A stretch of 64,000 bases of DNA from Anoplolepis gracilipes (taxonomy: Eukaryota; Arthropoda; Insecta; Hymenoptera; Formicidae). This document shows, in pieces, positions 23,515 to 35,719 of this stretch. Position 1 is the stretch's first letter. Each line of letters begins with the position of its first letter. Under the pieces are notes generated by a model, which did not search any database, was not told the origin of the DNA, and saw only the letters and a list, made by a program, of their open reading frames with translations. The DNA lies in NCBI RefSeq assembly GCF_047496725.1, contig NC_132974.1, positions 8,369,001-8,433,000 of the forward strand, written 5' to 3'. Made by a program: the position numbers and the translations under genes.

Positions 23515-24572
23515 ACATTTAAGAAAATTGTAAAGTAATCAATCGTGAATGACTGATAACAGAAATAAAGTTCTTTTCCTCAATTGTTTAAATTTAACAT
23601 ATTTTGATTAATTTATTTTAATTGTGATTATAAACTTATTGTAAATGATAATATTAACTTTAGCTTTCAAATATAAAGAATAAATCATGCAAAATCATTT
23701 TAATTACAATTATTTTGACTTACACAATGCTGTTAAATTGTTACGTATAATTCTTTCTAAGAGATGGAATGTGCTTCTACTTTTTATTATATATAAATCA
23801 ATAATCACAATCGTAAAAAATATAGTGTTTGCGATGAATCGCAAACACAGTTTATTTTATTAAAAAATCGTCACTCTAAAAATAAAAAACAATATACTTA
23901 ACCGTAAGCCGATCCGAGTTTTGATAATGAAACAAAGCCTTGGGATTCTTTTTGCGAACGAGGTATTTAAAACAAAGTTTATATGCGCCCTTATTCGAGC
24001 ACAGAGGATTATAAAGTTCATTACGGTACCAGGATAGAAAAAAAAATTAATAGCATTCCGAAACTTTTGGGTTGATGGAAAAATGTGCAGCTTATAATAC
24101 AGTCGCGAAAAGCATCGGTTGTGTTCCTTGTTTTTGCTTTCTCGTTGCTTGTTTTTGAATGCGGTATGTTTTATATACAACTTATAGAATTAAAGATCAG
24201 AGTGCGTTTTCAAAACTTCAGTAATGTGAAATAGATTTTTCAATAATCCATTCAATATTATTTTTGGAAATGTTCGAAAAATACAGAAGTATCAAACTTG
24301 AAAAAATGGAACTAATGTATAACTAACTAAACAGGCAATAATTTATAATCCTGATAATGTGTATTTCTCTGTAACAATTTTCTACAATACTTCTTTACGA
24401 AATAAAAATATTATATGTAAAAGTAAAATTTTCGTTAATATAAAGAGATTTGTGTTTTATTTTTATTTAATTTTATTACGATTTAATTCTCTTAAATTTG
24501 CCTCAATTCGGCGTATTCTTTAGAAAGTGTTCTAATCTACCCCTTTTATTTGGAAGTGAAGTGATTAGTGAG
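23515..24572. other. AT-rich DNA with a short palindrome at 23825-23848
   Basis: No gene seen. GTGTTTGCGAT and ATCGCAAACAC form an 11-bp perfect palindrome with a 2-base centre (23825-23848). A 106-codon - strand frame at 23860-24180 shows no recognisable domain and no splice support. Confidence 0.5.
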
Positions 24573-24755
24573 TGACTATGAAGTTGGAAAAAACATATTT
24601 GCTATAAAAGTCTACTTAGAGTTAATGATAATGGTACTTTCATTTTTAGGAAATTTCTGGGAAATTCCGGAATGTCCCTGATTTCTGACATTTCCACCAT
24701 CAGAAACTTCAGATAGACTTTTATGATAAATATTTTTCTCAACTTCCTAGCATCA
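24573..24755. repeat. Imperfect 183-bp palindromic element (MITE-like)
   Basis: The left half (TGACTATGAAGTTGG through TATAAAAGTCTA) is repeated inverted in the right half (TAGACTTTTATGATAAA through CAACTTCCTAGCATCA) at roughly 70% identity around a centre near GAAATTTCTGGGAAATTCC. This looks like a decayed small inverted-repeat transposon. Target duplications are not clear. Confidence 0.55.
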
Positions 24756-25181
24756 TTTCTTTTCAAAATAAAAAGAATGAGCGAATAGTTTTCTAAAATA
24801 TCTGTATATAGACAATAAAGTTTTATATCTTTTATGAATATTTATAGCGTACATATTATTCTATCAGGTGTGCATAAAATCTCGCCCAATATACACGTGC
24901 AAATAAGATAAAAAAATGTAAAATAAAAGAAACATATACATATGTATTTCAATTTGCTTGATTGAGCCTTTAAAAATACAATAAATGTGCGATGAACAAA
25001 GGAGCTTTGATATTGCAAACTGCAGTACATGTATTTACGTTTAATATAAATTTTTATCAATATTTTAAACATATCTATTTTACAAAGGGAAATTTAAATG
25101 AGGTCACGTAATACGCTAATTTAGGTAAGTACAGCAAGTTCACCAAATACAAATGGTACATGACAAACCAAGCTAATGTGG
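24756..25181. other. AT-rich DNA with no gene seen
   Basis: No coding or RNA feature is supported. A TTAGGTAAGT donor-like word at 25122-25131 has no convincing exon before it. Confidence 0.55.
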
Positions 25182-26090
25182 ATAATCACCGGACACGGCA
25201 GTTACTGCCACAGAAGCCAATGATTAAGATTAATATTAGCGAGTCTGACAGCAACGATGTTATCATCCTGCGACACGCAGCACGACGGAACGTCATTTGT
25301 ATTAGACTTTGTATACGTGTGATAATAAGGATTTTACGATTGCGAGTTAATTTATTATTATGTTAATAGGAAGAACGTACTTTAGATATTTCTAACTATT
25401 CTAATTTGCATGGTCACTTATATCATGCGGGTATTTCATATATGTTTCTTAATAATTTAAATTAATTACAAAAGGAAAGTTTTGCAAAAAGATATGAAAA
25501 TATTTTGATTGTATAGCATTATTTTTTACGCATTATTAAAATAAAATTGTTCTATATAAAATTACATATATATAATTTAGGTTGTTGCATAACCTAAATT
25601 AATATGGGTAATCACCGGATATCATAGTTACAATGATTAAGATTAATACCACTGAGCCTAGCAAGAACATTATTATCATGAGACACGGCAAAAAGCAGCA
25701 AAAAAAACTCATAATGTAATTGTTCCATGAAATAGTACTCTGAATATACTGCTATTAATATTTGCAAATTTACAATAAACAAAATATGTAATAATGCAAA
25801 AATTTAAAACAATAATGTAATATAACAATATTTTAAAGAATATTTTTTTTGTTTTGTTTAAAATTGTTTTTAAAATATTAAACAAATTATATAGCAACTT
25901 TTTAAATTATTACAAAAAGACAATTAGTCTAAACAGTTTAAAGAATATAATCAGTACACGATAAATTTAATGCGAATACTCAGACACACGATAATTACTC
26001 GTGATACTTAATAGATAAAATTAATATCACTCAACGTACAAACAGTATCATCGCGTATGCACGCAGCGAGATAGTGTCATTTGGATTATT
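25182..26090 (+). repeat. Three diverged direct repeats about 390-410 bp apart
   Basis: Copies lie at about 25182-25304, 25591-25697 and 25981-26090. Shared words are ATAATCACCGGA, ATGATTAAGATTAAT and TTATCATC (copies 1 and 2); ATAATTAC, AAAATTAATATCACT and GTCATTTGgATTA link copy 3 to copy 1. A short frame is partly preserved between copies 1 and 2 (MIKIN at the start, then VII or III and RH), but stops interrupt it. This could be an ancient tandem duplication or a transposon fragment. Confidence 0.55.
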
Positions 26091-29000
26091 AGAATATCAT
26101 TCGAACAATGTTAAGTAGTCTGCGAGGGTGAATGCGGTAAAAATTAAAAATTTTGAGATTTATTAATGCCATTTTGCTTTACAATCGTAAAATTGTTTAA
26201 TACTTCGTGTTTTATTAAAAATATTTTTGTAGGCAACTCTGCTACCATTCAATTAAAAAATTAAATTACGTTGAATATTTCGATTCTTGGAGATATTCGC
26301 GATGAAAGTTTACGTTTAATTTATCTTTCCCAGTATTAAATTTTGAATCGTTTCCGCAAGTAATAATTCTTGATCGCTCGCAGCTCATTTCGATAACGCA
26401 GTCTCTCAATTATAACTACTCATGACAGCGGTTTCGCTTCCAATACACGCGTTGACTGGCTTCAAACAACATCGGTATTAAAGGTAGTTTCCGAAGTGCA
26501 ACTGGATGCGCCAGCAAAGCTAAGTAGTAACTCTGTGGAGTTCCCGAAATACGCACTAAATTGTTTTAACATCGTGGCGTTTAGAGTTGATAGTTTCGAT
26601 AGTAAAATAAAAACGCGTTAGTTCGTTTCCCTAGCCTGTAATTAATTAAGCCACCTGTCTCACAAGAGCGTCGACTGGGAACCGCCTAATGCCGCAACCG
26701 TGTCTTGGCAGATCAGCATGCTGCGTATGCGCGCGTCTACGCGAAGCACTTGGTCGTGATATTCCTGGCTTAACATCGTCCTCATCAAAATTGTAATTAA
26801 ACTCCATACACACGTAATTCTCGATTCGAGCGGCTAATGCGTTCGCGACAGCTAGACGTATAAATAAATTCGCATAAAACGAGTGCAAATGCAATTCTCT
26901 CACATTAAATGTTGGCGATCCTTTGTTGAACGCGAGGTTCTAGTTTACGGATTCTTCTCGTTTTCATCCTGCTAGTAGTGAGTTTTTTAACTCACTAATT
27001 GCGCAAGCCGAGAATTATTATTACTCGTTATAAATTTACATGAATTACTTTATCTAACATGTATATTGTAAATATGATATAGCGTAATGTATAATGTAGT
27101 ACAATGCACCACAGATATGATGAAATAAAATACTGTCAAATTATTTTTATAAAAGACTATTAATATAGTGCAACCTTTGTATTAACCGATCATAAACCAG
27201 CAATCAATATAATTAATGTTTTTATGTAAATATGCACAAAAATTTATTTATTATTTTTACGAAAATTAAAACATATACTGTTCTTATATTAAATCTTATC
27301 AGAACCATTTTCTCTTTCTTTTATTTTATTCGATGTGCTTATATAAATATGTAAAATTGTAAGTATGTAAAATTTTTGTTCGTATAAAAAACTATATTTT
27401 TTTTGCCAATAAAAAGTATGTGTAAAAAGTGTGTGTCTTCATTTATACAATATATCTTACAATATTATAAATATAATTATATAAAATGCAAATTCTTCAA
27501 ATGTTTATAAAAAAAATTATTTTTCTTCCGATATAGAATGCAGATTCTATTTATCGAAATTATATTAATAAGAGAAAATAATATACTTTACTGTTTTACT
27601 TTTTACTTCTTTATAATTTTAAGTTTCATCATGATAGCCAATAATATATCCCTTAAAACTGTAAAAAGAAACAAATGTATTATTTTAAAAAGTTAAGATT
27701 TTATCGATATATTAAATAAACTAAAAGTCGTATATACAGAGAAACTGCTACCCTAATTGACATTTCTAGCAATAAAAAAGACTCTTAAATTTTCTCTGTG
27801 TGTTTATATCTAAATTAGATTCACTATTCTAAATCTAGTTGATTTTGTACTTTCTTCAAATATTCAGTCTTCTGTTTCCTGCTTCGACCCCTCTGCGTTC
27901 TCATTTTCTTCCCGGCAAACACAGCAATCGTCGAAAAAGAGTCGAGAGAAATCAAATGAGTTTGCGCGGGAGTGACAATGGAGTTTCGCGACTGTAATCA
28001 AGCTACTACGCGGGAAAAGGGACTGTCGTGGAGGGTGCAGAGACTGTCCTTCTCCGCATTTGAATTTCCACGCAAAGGGAAACGAGCTGCCACCGATAAC
28101 GTCTAGAAATCGTCCGCGGCGCAACGATAGAGACGTCGAATTAAGTGCGATGCAGACCCTTAATTAAACGCTCGAAATTGAGCTATCGATTAAATACTCT
28201 CTCTGCGGCACAAGAACTTGTATCCTTCTTTAGTGCGAGTAAAACTGTTTGAAAATATTTGAATTATCAACGCGCGTATATTCGTCATTTAACGACGTTA
28301 TTTTTCTAAACATGAATAAAGGATTGCACATGATAAAAAAAAATATAAGAGTGAGTAGAAATTAAAATAGTTACACGCAAAATGCACCACAAATACAATA
28401 AAGAAACAGAAAATAAAGCGATATTAATATCTTACACTATTAAAAAAAGATCTTAGTATGCGTTTAGGCTCATGCGTAGTTGAAACTTTTTAAAAAATTT
28501 TTTAAAACAATCGCAATCTGAACTCTTTTTTTCATGCTATCAATTTGTCTCATTGTTATTTCATGCCAATTACGGGCAACGATTGTTATATGAAAATATG
28601 AACGATATATTGCAACTGTAGCATGTTTTATTCATTAACAAACACATTGTGTTTCAACGTAAAAAGATTAATTATTTCACATAAGTTTTGATATAATTGG
28701 CGTATTTTTCTCAAAAAAAAAAGAAAAAAAAATACATGAAAATGTATCTCAAACAGCTAGTATTGTTTGAACATAACTCAAATTATCTCGTACACACAAT
28801 TGGTGTTATCAAAATTTAAATTCAAAACAATTTCTTTAGGAATAAAAAGATCTACAAATTTAATGCCATTTTACTATGTAACTCTATTATTTTACGCGGA
28901 AATTCACGCGACATCACAGGCTAAGGGTCTGTAATGTAAAGAGTCTGTATCGTAACTTGTGTTCGCTGACTGGCCCCGCTACCATTCGCGTTAACAACGA

Positions 29001-30072
29001 AAACTGTCGTAAAAGCAGCGAGAAACGCGAGCTATATTGCGCATTTCTGCGCGGGCCATCCACGAATGTTATCTCCCTTTTGTCCGCGGCATCGTGCAGT
29101 GCGATGGGCGCTGAAACGCGACGATGTAACCAGCAGGAGAGCTACTTTACGAGAAAAGACTTTTCCGCATTTTACACAGTCATCACCCCGTTTTTCGTCC
29201 CCACTAGCCGAATCCTCTTGTCTGCAAGCGCGAAACGTCCCGACGTCTTGGCGAGTTGCCGCCCGAAAAAGGAAATAGAAAATATTTATTATGCTCTCAT
29301 TGAGAGACAATGGAAATCATTATGCATGATACGTGGAGGTATTTGTATTAAATATTAAACTTTAATGATATTTTTTTAAACAAATTTTGTGAGATAGATT
29401 TTGTTTTTTTAAAGAACGTTTTATGTGACAATATTTTTTTTAAGACGGGCAATAATTTTCTTAATATAGCGACATTTGTTTTTAGAATTGGTTACAATTT
29501 GTAATGTATATCAGTTTATATTTCCGCTGTTCTCTAGCTCTACTGACTAATATAAAATTCATTTATTGACGTCATTCAATAAATCAACATTGAAATAAAT
29601 AAATTTTTTTATCGTGTCTTACGAAATAAGGAAATGTCATAGTTAGATATTTAAAGATCATTTACTACTTTTAAAAATAATATGCTATCGTTCTGTAAAT
29701 AAATGAAGTGTAATAGTCATATTAGATATTTAAAGAATTAATATTTATCACTTTAAAAAATTATATACTATCGTTTTGTATCAAGAAAAAATTATATTTA
29801 TGTAGAATAGTATATTAATATTAGATAAAATTATTAGAAAAAAATATTAGATAAAATTTGTTTTTATAAGAGTGCAATATTGAGATTTTTGAAAGAATAT
29901 TTTTCCATTCATTTTTTTAATCGAAACATTAATGCAAACTCAATAGAATGCACTACTGCATCACACGGTTATGCACCAATGCAGGAATATATACACACAC
30001 ATACGTAAGATCCGCGAAAAGACGCGAGAGGTTATTTTTCAATGTCCGAAGAAATCTTATCAAGCGACCACC
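26091..30072. other. Stretch between the two facing gene starts; no exon called
   Basis: GC-richer patches lie at 26.40-26.93, 27.86-28.20 and 28.95-29.30 kb within AT-rich DNA. Downstream exons of the + strand gene (19722) or the - strand gene (30133) could lie here, but none fits the phase and splice rules convincingly. The longest frames (85-133 codons) overlap on both strands and have no recognisable domain. Confidence 0.45.
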
Positions 30073-30078
30073 ACTTAC

Positions 30079-30133
30079 TTGTTATTGTAAAGAAAACGAC
30101 CGCTGCTTCTAGCCACAGGTGGCGAGTCTTCAT
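30079..30133 (-). CDS. First coding exon of a secreted or membrane protein, family unknown
   Basis: On the - strand the ATG at 30133-30131 lies in good context (TATCAAGATGA). It gives MKTRHLWLEAAVVFFTIT, 18 codons plus one base, before a consensus GTAAGT donor at 30078-30073. The basic residues at positions 2 and 4 and the hydrophobic stretch from about 6 to 17 fit a signal peptide. The frame stays open upstream to 30220 but without another ATG, which supports this start. The next exon would lie at lower coordinates and was not identified. The family cannot be told from this fragment; receptors and adhesion proteins often have such first exons. Confidence 0.5.
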
Positions 30134-31200
30134 CTTGATAGCGCGTAAGAAGTCCTTGAAGTGTCGAATTTCCTCGATGAGATCACCACCGGACTTTAGA
30201 CGCACTGATTCACCACTCACGGCGCGACTAGTTAACGAAACGCGTAAATGAAACTACGCCGGCTTACGCGGCACCACATTTGTCTCTGTATCACGATACG
30301 TTCTTTTTCTCTCAGCTTACCGTTACTTGTTATTCGAACGGACGCGATCGTTGTAGATCCGCGCACAGAGAATCGACATCGACAATATTCCTTACGTATC
30401 ACTTTCCGCGCGTTGTGAAAACGCGACGCGCACCAAATTCACTGTCCTCCAAACTTGTCAAACTTCACTGTTCCGGTCCCTTCGCTCTCTTTCGCGACAC
30501 CGGTCGATTCAAATCATCCCGTACGAATTTATCACCACCGCGCGTTTCGAACTTTTCCGCTATCGCTTTTCACCACGCTGCAATTTTTCTCTCTTTTTTT
30601 TTTCTTTTTTTTTTTTTTTTCGAGAGGGTTCTCTTCTTCCGGCAATCGCGCGGAATGTGTCGCGATCGACGGCGGCTCGTCGGCGAATGTTATCGATCAC
30701 TACGTGTGCCAATGTACACGGCACGAGCACGGAGATTTTAAGCACTGTTGACAGGGTAATTGCACGTATATCTACACTGGATTGCGACGGACGAGACTGA
30801 GCGTCGCCGCGCGAAGCCGCTCTGCCGCGAGTCGCGCCTGCGTCGACCGCCCTTCTATCCCCCCCCCCACCAGCGCGCGCCGACGATCTCTCGCGCTCTC
30901 CCTCCCGCTCTTCTTTATTCCTTCGCGCGCAGTCTCACGCGTCGCTCCTTCGCTCTTTCCTCTACTATTACTCGCACGCGTAGGTTATCTCGCTCTCTCG
31001 CCAGCCTCTCTGCTATCCTCCTTCCTCGTCTCTTCTAACGCTTCCTCGCTTCGCGAAGCGTCCCGCGCCGTTACCCGCACCCCCGCGGACACGCACGATC
31101 TTACTCTGCACATCCTTCACGCGGAAGGGTGGCTGCCGGCAGTTCCGAGCCCTTCGGATTCAATTTGTCGACCGGCCGAAAGTTTTTGTTGAATACGGTT
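30134..31200 (-). promoter_or_regulatory. CpG-rich, purine-rich 5' leader/promoter region of the - strand gene
   Basis: GC and CpG content are high throughout. Read on the - strand, much of 30850-31030 is AG-rich, as in many insect 5' leaders. An initiator-like TCAGTG lies near 30202 on the - strand, with no TATA box at the expected distance. Open frames of up to 153 codons on the + strand (30280-30741, 30782-31192) overlap in several frames and translate homopolymer runs, so I take them as composition artefacts. The exact start site cannot be fixed. Confidence 0.4.
30594..30620. repeat. Interrupted poly-T run
   Basis: Ten T, one C, then sixteen T. It may be slippage-prone, or the poly-A tail of a - strand retrocopy, though no retrocopy is recognisable beside it. 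Confidence 0.8.
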
Positions 31201-31471
31201 TGTTACGCGTCGTCATTCGTCCGGCATTAGGACCCATTGTCGGCGCGCGCGTGGCACGCGGAATCCTCCACTCTATTTCCCGCATGTGTAGAATGATCGG
31301 ATTTCTCAACTTCCGAGAGCATGTTATTTTAGTTGAGCTTAATCCTTGTATAAATATATAGATATTAAATTCACATTATATTATTTTTTCATAATTTATC
31401 GAGTGTTTACTCATCTATCTTTCTTCGATTTATGACTCACGCAGAAGCACGTATTTATACACTGTAAAGCC

Positions 31472-31565
31472 TCGTCTACAATAGCCGTAGAACGTAAGGT
31501 CGCAAGCAAATTCACCAATTGGTGAATTTGCTTGCGACCTTACGTTCTACGATCATTGTAGATGA
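31472..31565. repeat. 94-bp near-perfect palindrome
   Basis: The centre is CACCAATTGGTG, with no loop. Thirty-three bases on each side (31486-31518 and 31519-31551) are perfectly complementary. After about three mismatches, a further ten or so positions pair, including CTACAAT with ATTGTAG. It looks like a minimal foldback or MITE, or a cruciform-forming site. No clear target duplication was found. Confidence 0.9.
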
Positions 31566-33099
31566 CCCATAAGACATTCCGCATACACACACAATATGTA
31601 TACACATAGTCAGTTGATAGTAAATGTTTTTCGTAATAAGAGAAAATATAAATCTATAAATGCGTATCAATTCTGTGCTTTTTAAAAATTACAAATTTCT
31701 GTGTTTGTGTCTTTCGTATTATCTTAATCGCGTATAAAGAATTAAATTCACTTTAAGTAGCTACCATCAGAATAGATCGAATTTTATACGGTATATCCAT
31801 GAAAACGTATTTGCGTTCTCAGAATTGATTCTCGGGATGCTCGCAATGCGGATTGCGTTCCCTGCAGGCAACTCTCTGACTCCGTAATAACGCTGATCGC
31901 TTGTTCAGAGTCATATTTCGAAAACACTGATGCACGAGGCTAATCAAGTTGGCATAATGTTTTCAATGATAAAAGATATCAATTATATTATTATATAAAT
32001 CAAATGACTTAATACTACAGTTATATCTTTGTAATAAGAAAAAAATTTACATTTGTCATATCTTCAATGAGTCTTAATTTTAGCGTTCTAAAATATTTAT
32101 TTATGTCACACTTTATATGATCGAAAAGAGATAATCAATTTTGGTGCATATAATGTACAGGTATTATTAAAAAAAAAAGTATAACATAGAATGAACAAGG
32201 GATGCCACTAGTACACGTATATTGAATTGCCATATTGTTCCGTTTTATGCTACTGTGTAGTGCCATTGTAGTTAGATATGAGCAAATATCTCAACACACA
32301 ATAGTGCGGATCAAACCGTTACGAACTCCATTTTTCAAGCATTTTATTCTTCGATCAATCATATGTATTATATTGCACAGATAAGTTAAAATCGTGCATT
32401 AACTTGGTAAAATTTTAAAATATAATATTAAAATTATATGTATATATAATTTTATATTCTAAAGAATCTAATGAAATTATTTGTTTTGAAATAATTATTT
32501 TAAATTTAGTTAAATTTTTTTCAACGGTTTTTTTTTTTTTTTTTTTAGAAATAGCATATATACGGTATTAAATTGAACGTACAGTATTGAATTGAATTAT
32601 TCGTTTTTTTATTTACGTAAAATAAATTTTGAAAATTTTATTAAAATAAATATCTATATATATGTATATATCAAACTTTTGACATTTTAATCTATCGTAC
32701 TTTAAAAACTTGACTTATGCCACTTTAGGATTAACATCTCAATTACTCCTTATGAAACTTAGCTACAATTTACGGCGCAGTATTTCGTATATCTCATTAA
32801 TCGAGCGATTGCGCGTTTAATGAAGTGCGAATGTCTAAAATGTACTCTGAGATTAATTGGCGCGTGACTATTCTTAGATGCAGTCTAACTTTCGTCGGAT
32901 ATCTTGTGCGCAAAGAGATTCTAAAGTTCCCTATATGTAAGGCTTTAGATTAGAGCAGATAGTTCTGTTCGGATTTATGTTGTGCGCGAATTTCCGAGTA
33001 ACCGTACAGATAGGAAAGTTCCGAGACTGTTGTTTAGAGACTGGCATCGATTGCGCACAGATTCGGAGGTAACAATATAAAAGTTAAGGAAGGTAATAT
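31566..33099. other. AT-rich DNA with no gene seen
   Basis: No supported gene. Contains a 19-base T run at 32528-32546 and short AT repeats near 32430 and 32660. Confidence 0.55.
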
Positions 33100-33572
33100 C
33101 TTCTTATATTTACGTCAAAGTAAAACTCGCATTATCTCGCGAGTCGACGAAGGCACCTTGGGAAACACGACACCCGCGTTTTCATACAAATTTCGATTCC
33201 AGGCAACGAAATAAAAATCTTATATGCCGTATTTATTTCAGTGTGTGCGTATCAAAAGGCACTTGGCGCCACATATTCATGAATCTCCGATGCGCGATTT
33301 GCTGCTTAAACACGGAGTCGCCGACCGAGAGCGTCATGGACCGGTCAGCATGCTCTTTATGGCATAGTACACACATCCACGCCTGCAATTTATCTTACCC
33401 TGCCGCGTGTTCTGCTGCGCTGCCTTCTCTCCCTTTGTCGCTTTTCTTTTCTCGCCTCCCCGTCTCCGGCTTTGCTCCCTCGTCCCGTGAATCTTGACCC
33501 CGGAAGCGTCGTGAAAAGAAGAGCGCGCAGAAGGAGACGGAAGGGTGCAAAAAGAGGAAGAACGAGGGAGGG

Positions 33573-33632
33573 GGGGGGGAGAGAGAAACCGGGCGGAAAG
33601 GAAGGGAAGGGAAGGGAAGGGAAGGGAAGGGA
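33573..33632 (+). repeat. Purine tract with (GGGAA)6
   Basis: A run of ten G near 33572-33580 is followed by GAGAGAGAAACC, then at 33601-33632 by six GGG runs separated by AA. This meets the pattern for an intramolecular G-quadruplex on the + strand. Confidence 0.85.
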
Positions 33633-33711
33633 AAAGACAAGGTTGAAATATCACGAAGACATCATTCGTTACCGCCGTCGTTTATCCGTATCGCCACCCT
33701 CCTTATGACCG

Positions 33712-33718
33712 TATAAAA
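33712..33718 (+). promoter_or_regulatory. TATAAAA box candidate
   Basis: TATAAAA within CpG-rich DNA (ACCGTATAAAACAGCC). No strong initiator sits about 30 bases downstream. An ATG at 33739 opens a 26-codon frame only. If functional, it would drive a transcript with a non-coding first exon. Confidence 0.25.
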
Positions 33719-34355
33719 CAGCCTTCCATCCTCATTCATGGCAACGGCAAACGGTAGCGCGACCAGCCGAAAATCGCACCGAGCTGAGCGCGTCGAGATT
33801 CACAAGATCGCACTTTAATAGGATAGCACGAACGAGCGAGGAGAAAAAGAAAGAACGAAAGGCAAGGGAGAAAACAGGACGTTTTTTTCGGCCGAACCCG
33901 GACCCGCCGGCATTACTCTCACGAGGACAGGAAGCACCGAGGCGCTAGGCGGAGGGTTGAGATCCCTGAATTATCGCGCCGAGTTATTTCTTCTTTCTAT
34001 ATATCGTTCTTTACCTCGGGCGCGTACGAAACACAGGGCTGGGCATTACGGACGGACATAACGCTAGTCTGGAAGCTCGAAAAATCTAGGAAAATTGTAA
34101 GAAACTGCAAATGTCTACACGCTTTGTGAAAATTATACATGTATTATTGTATATTTTCAGGTAACTTTCTTTTTCAATACATCTTACTCTCTTAATTACA
34201 CATAAGCCTCCCGATAACGCGCGTATTTCTGAGAGAGAAATAAAAAACAAATTTATTTATCTCACAAAATTTGGCTATTAAAAAATATACGCGCACGTGT
34301 AAAGGATTGTTTGAACGAAAACGTATTTGAGCGTATTCTTTTCTGCTTTCTCCAC

Positions 34356-34356
34356 A

Positions 34357-34383
<27 letters not shown>
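34356..34383. repeat. Poly-A run (28 bases)
   Basis: An uninterrupted A run flanked by CTCCAC and GAACAAAC. No retrocopy body is recognisable upstream on the + strand. Confidence 0.9.
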
Positions 34384-34387
<4 letters not shown>

Positions 34388-35695
34388 AAACATTACATTG
34401 ATCTATCTAAAACCGTCCCTGGTCGCGAGCGTCTCGGACCGATATGTCCCCGTTGTTGGTTCTCGCGACCGAAATGTATGCGTTACCTACGAACCGGAGG
34501 ATGAAAGTTATGCGCTTTGCCCATACCGCACCAGGTTCGCCGAGAGATATCGGGAACAGAGTCGTTTGAAAAGAGAGAGAAAGAGAGCAAGATATATGTA
34601 AAAAAAAAAAAACCGCAACGCGCACATCCCTTCGCCAGAAATATTGGATGACGCGCCACGCACTCTTCTGCGCCCATCGAAACCCGGTTCTCGTTTTATT
34701 TTTCCCTCTTTTGTTTCCCTCCTCCCTCCCTTTCCTCCCATTCACCCTTTTGCGCGCGATGTATTTTACGAATGCCTGGATTTCTCTAGCCGTTTTGTTC
34801 ACGCCCTCGCGACGCCGAACGGCGCGGCGCGACGCGAAAGAGATTGTATCACACGGCCGCGAAAATCTTTTGCCAAACTTTCCTCGAATGCTACGGGGAA
34901 GCCAGCGAGAAACTTTGCTGTTTATAGAGAATTGATAAACGCGGTATACACAAAAGAAAAAAAAATTCTGTTTGCGAAGTTTCCCGGTTGGATTAAAAAT
35001 ATGTGGTTTAAACGGTACACTCTGCAAGAATAAATATTGAACGTGCGTTTTCCATCGTGCATCTTCATCAACAATCTCGCTCGCAAGGAAAAGAGGATAA
35101 TATATATGTGTATTATTTCCATATTTCATTTTATAGAGAAATTGTTTTTAGCAGCAGTACAAACAATACGTGGAAAGTAAAATTGATTTAGCGCATAGGA
35201 CGATATTTTTTCTTCCCTAGTTAATTATAACTGTATTCTGTTAAAGGAAATATTTAAACTTGATTTTAAATAAAAAAAGAGAAGAAAGGAAAAGGAGAGA
35301 AAGAAAATTTCGTAAAATAAGAAAATAACTAATCTTTTCAAATAGATTTTTATTGCATATAATAAATTATGTGTAATTAATTCAATAAATATTTTTAATA
35401 TTAAATACATATGAATGAGATATTATATTAGTTATTTTAAAATCAATGGATATAATGATTATATAAAATTTTATTTTTGAGGTAGAAAAAAATAATTGTC
35501 CCGATAAAAAGAATTATTTATTTTTCTCAAGAAATCAAATTTGTATATTAATAAAATATCTCTAGTTCGATCTAAAAATAACTTATCGAACATAAAAATT
35601 TTATATCACACTGTATGTCACGCACCTGAAAAAAAGTGCAACGACCGATTTGTCAGCAACTTTTAACGATTGCTTGGAAACATGAAATCTTACGT

Positions 35696-35719
35696 AAAAA
35701 AAAAAAAAAAAAAAAAAAA
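35696..35719. repeat. Poly-A run (24 bases) with GA-rich tail
   Basis: Twenty-four A, then GAAAAAAAGAAAAG. Low-complexity DNA. Confidence 0.9.

Noticed and set aside
22009..23522. Two similar ORFs on opposite strands (starting MSWDKVRCC) as a duplicated gene
   Set aside because: They are the same non-coding sequence in the two arms of the foldback element; frames end inside the repeats and carry no recognisable domain.
29032..29310. C2H2-like zinc finger (CVKCGKVFSRK) on the - strand
   Set aside because: The required two His residues at the correct spacing are missing, and the overlapping + strand frame is longer; the resemblance is probably chance.
34407..35129. 240-codon - strand frame as a protein-coding gene
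   Set aside because: Other frames of 95-129 codons are open over the same bases on the opposite strand, the translation contains poly-Phe and Leu-Ser runs from low-complexity DNA, and no domain or splice evidence is seen.
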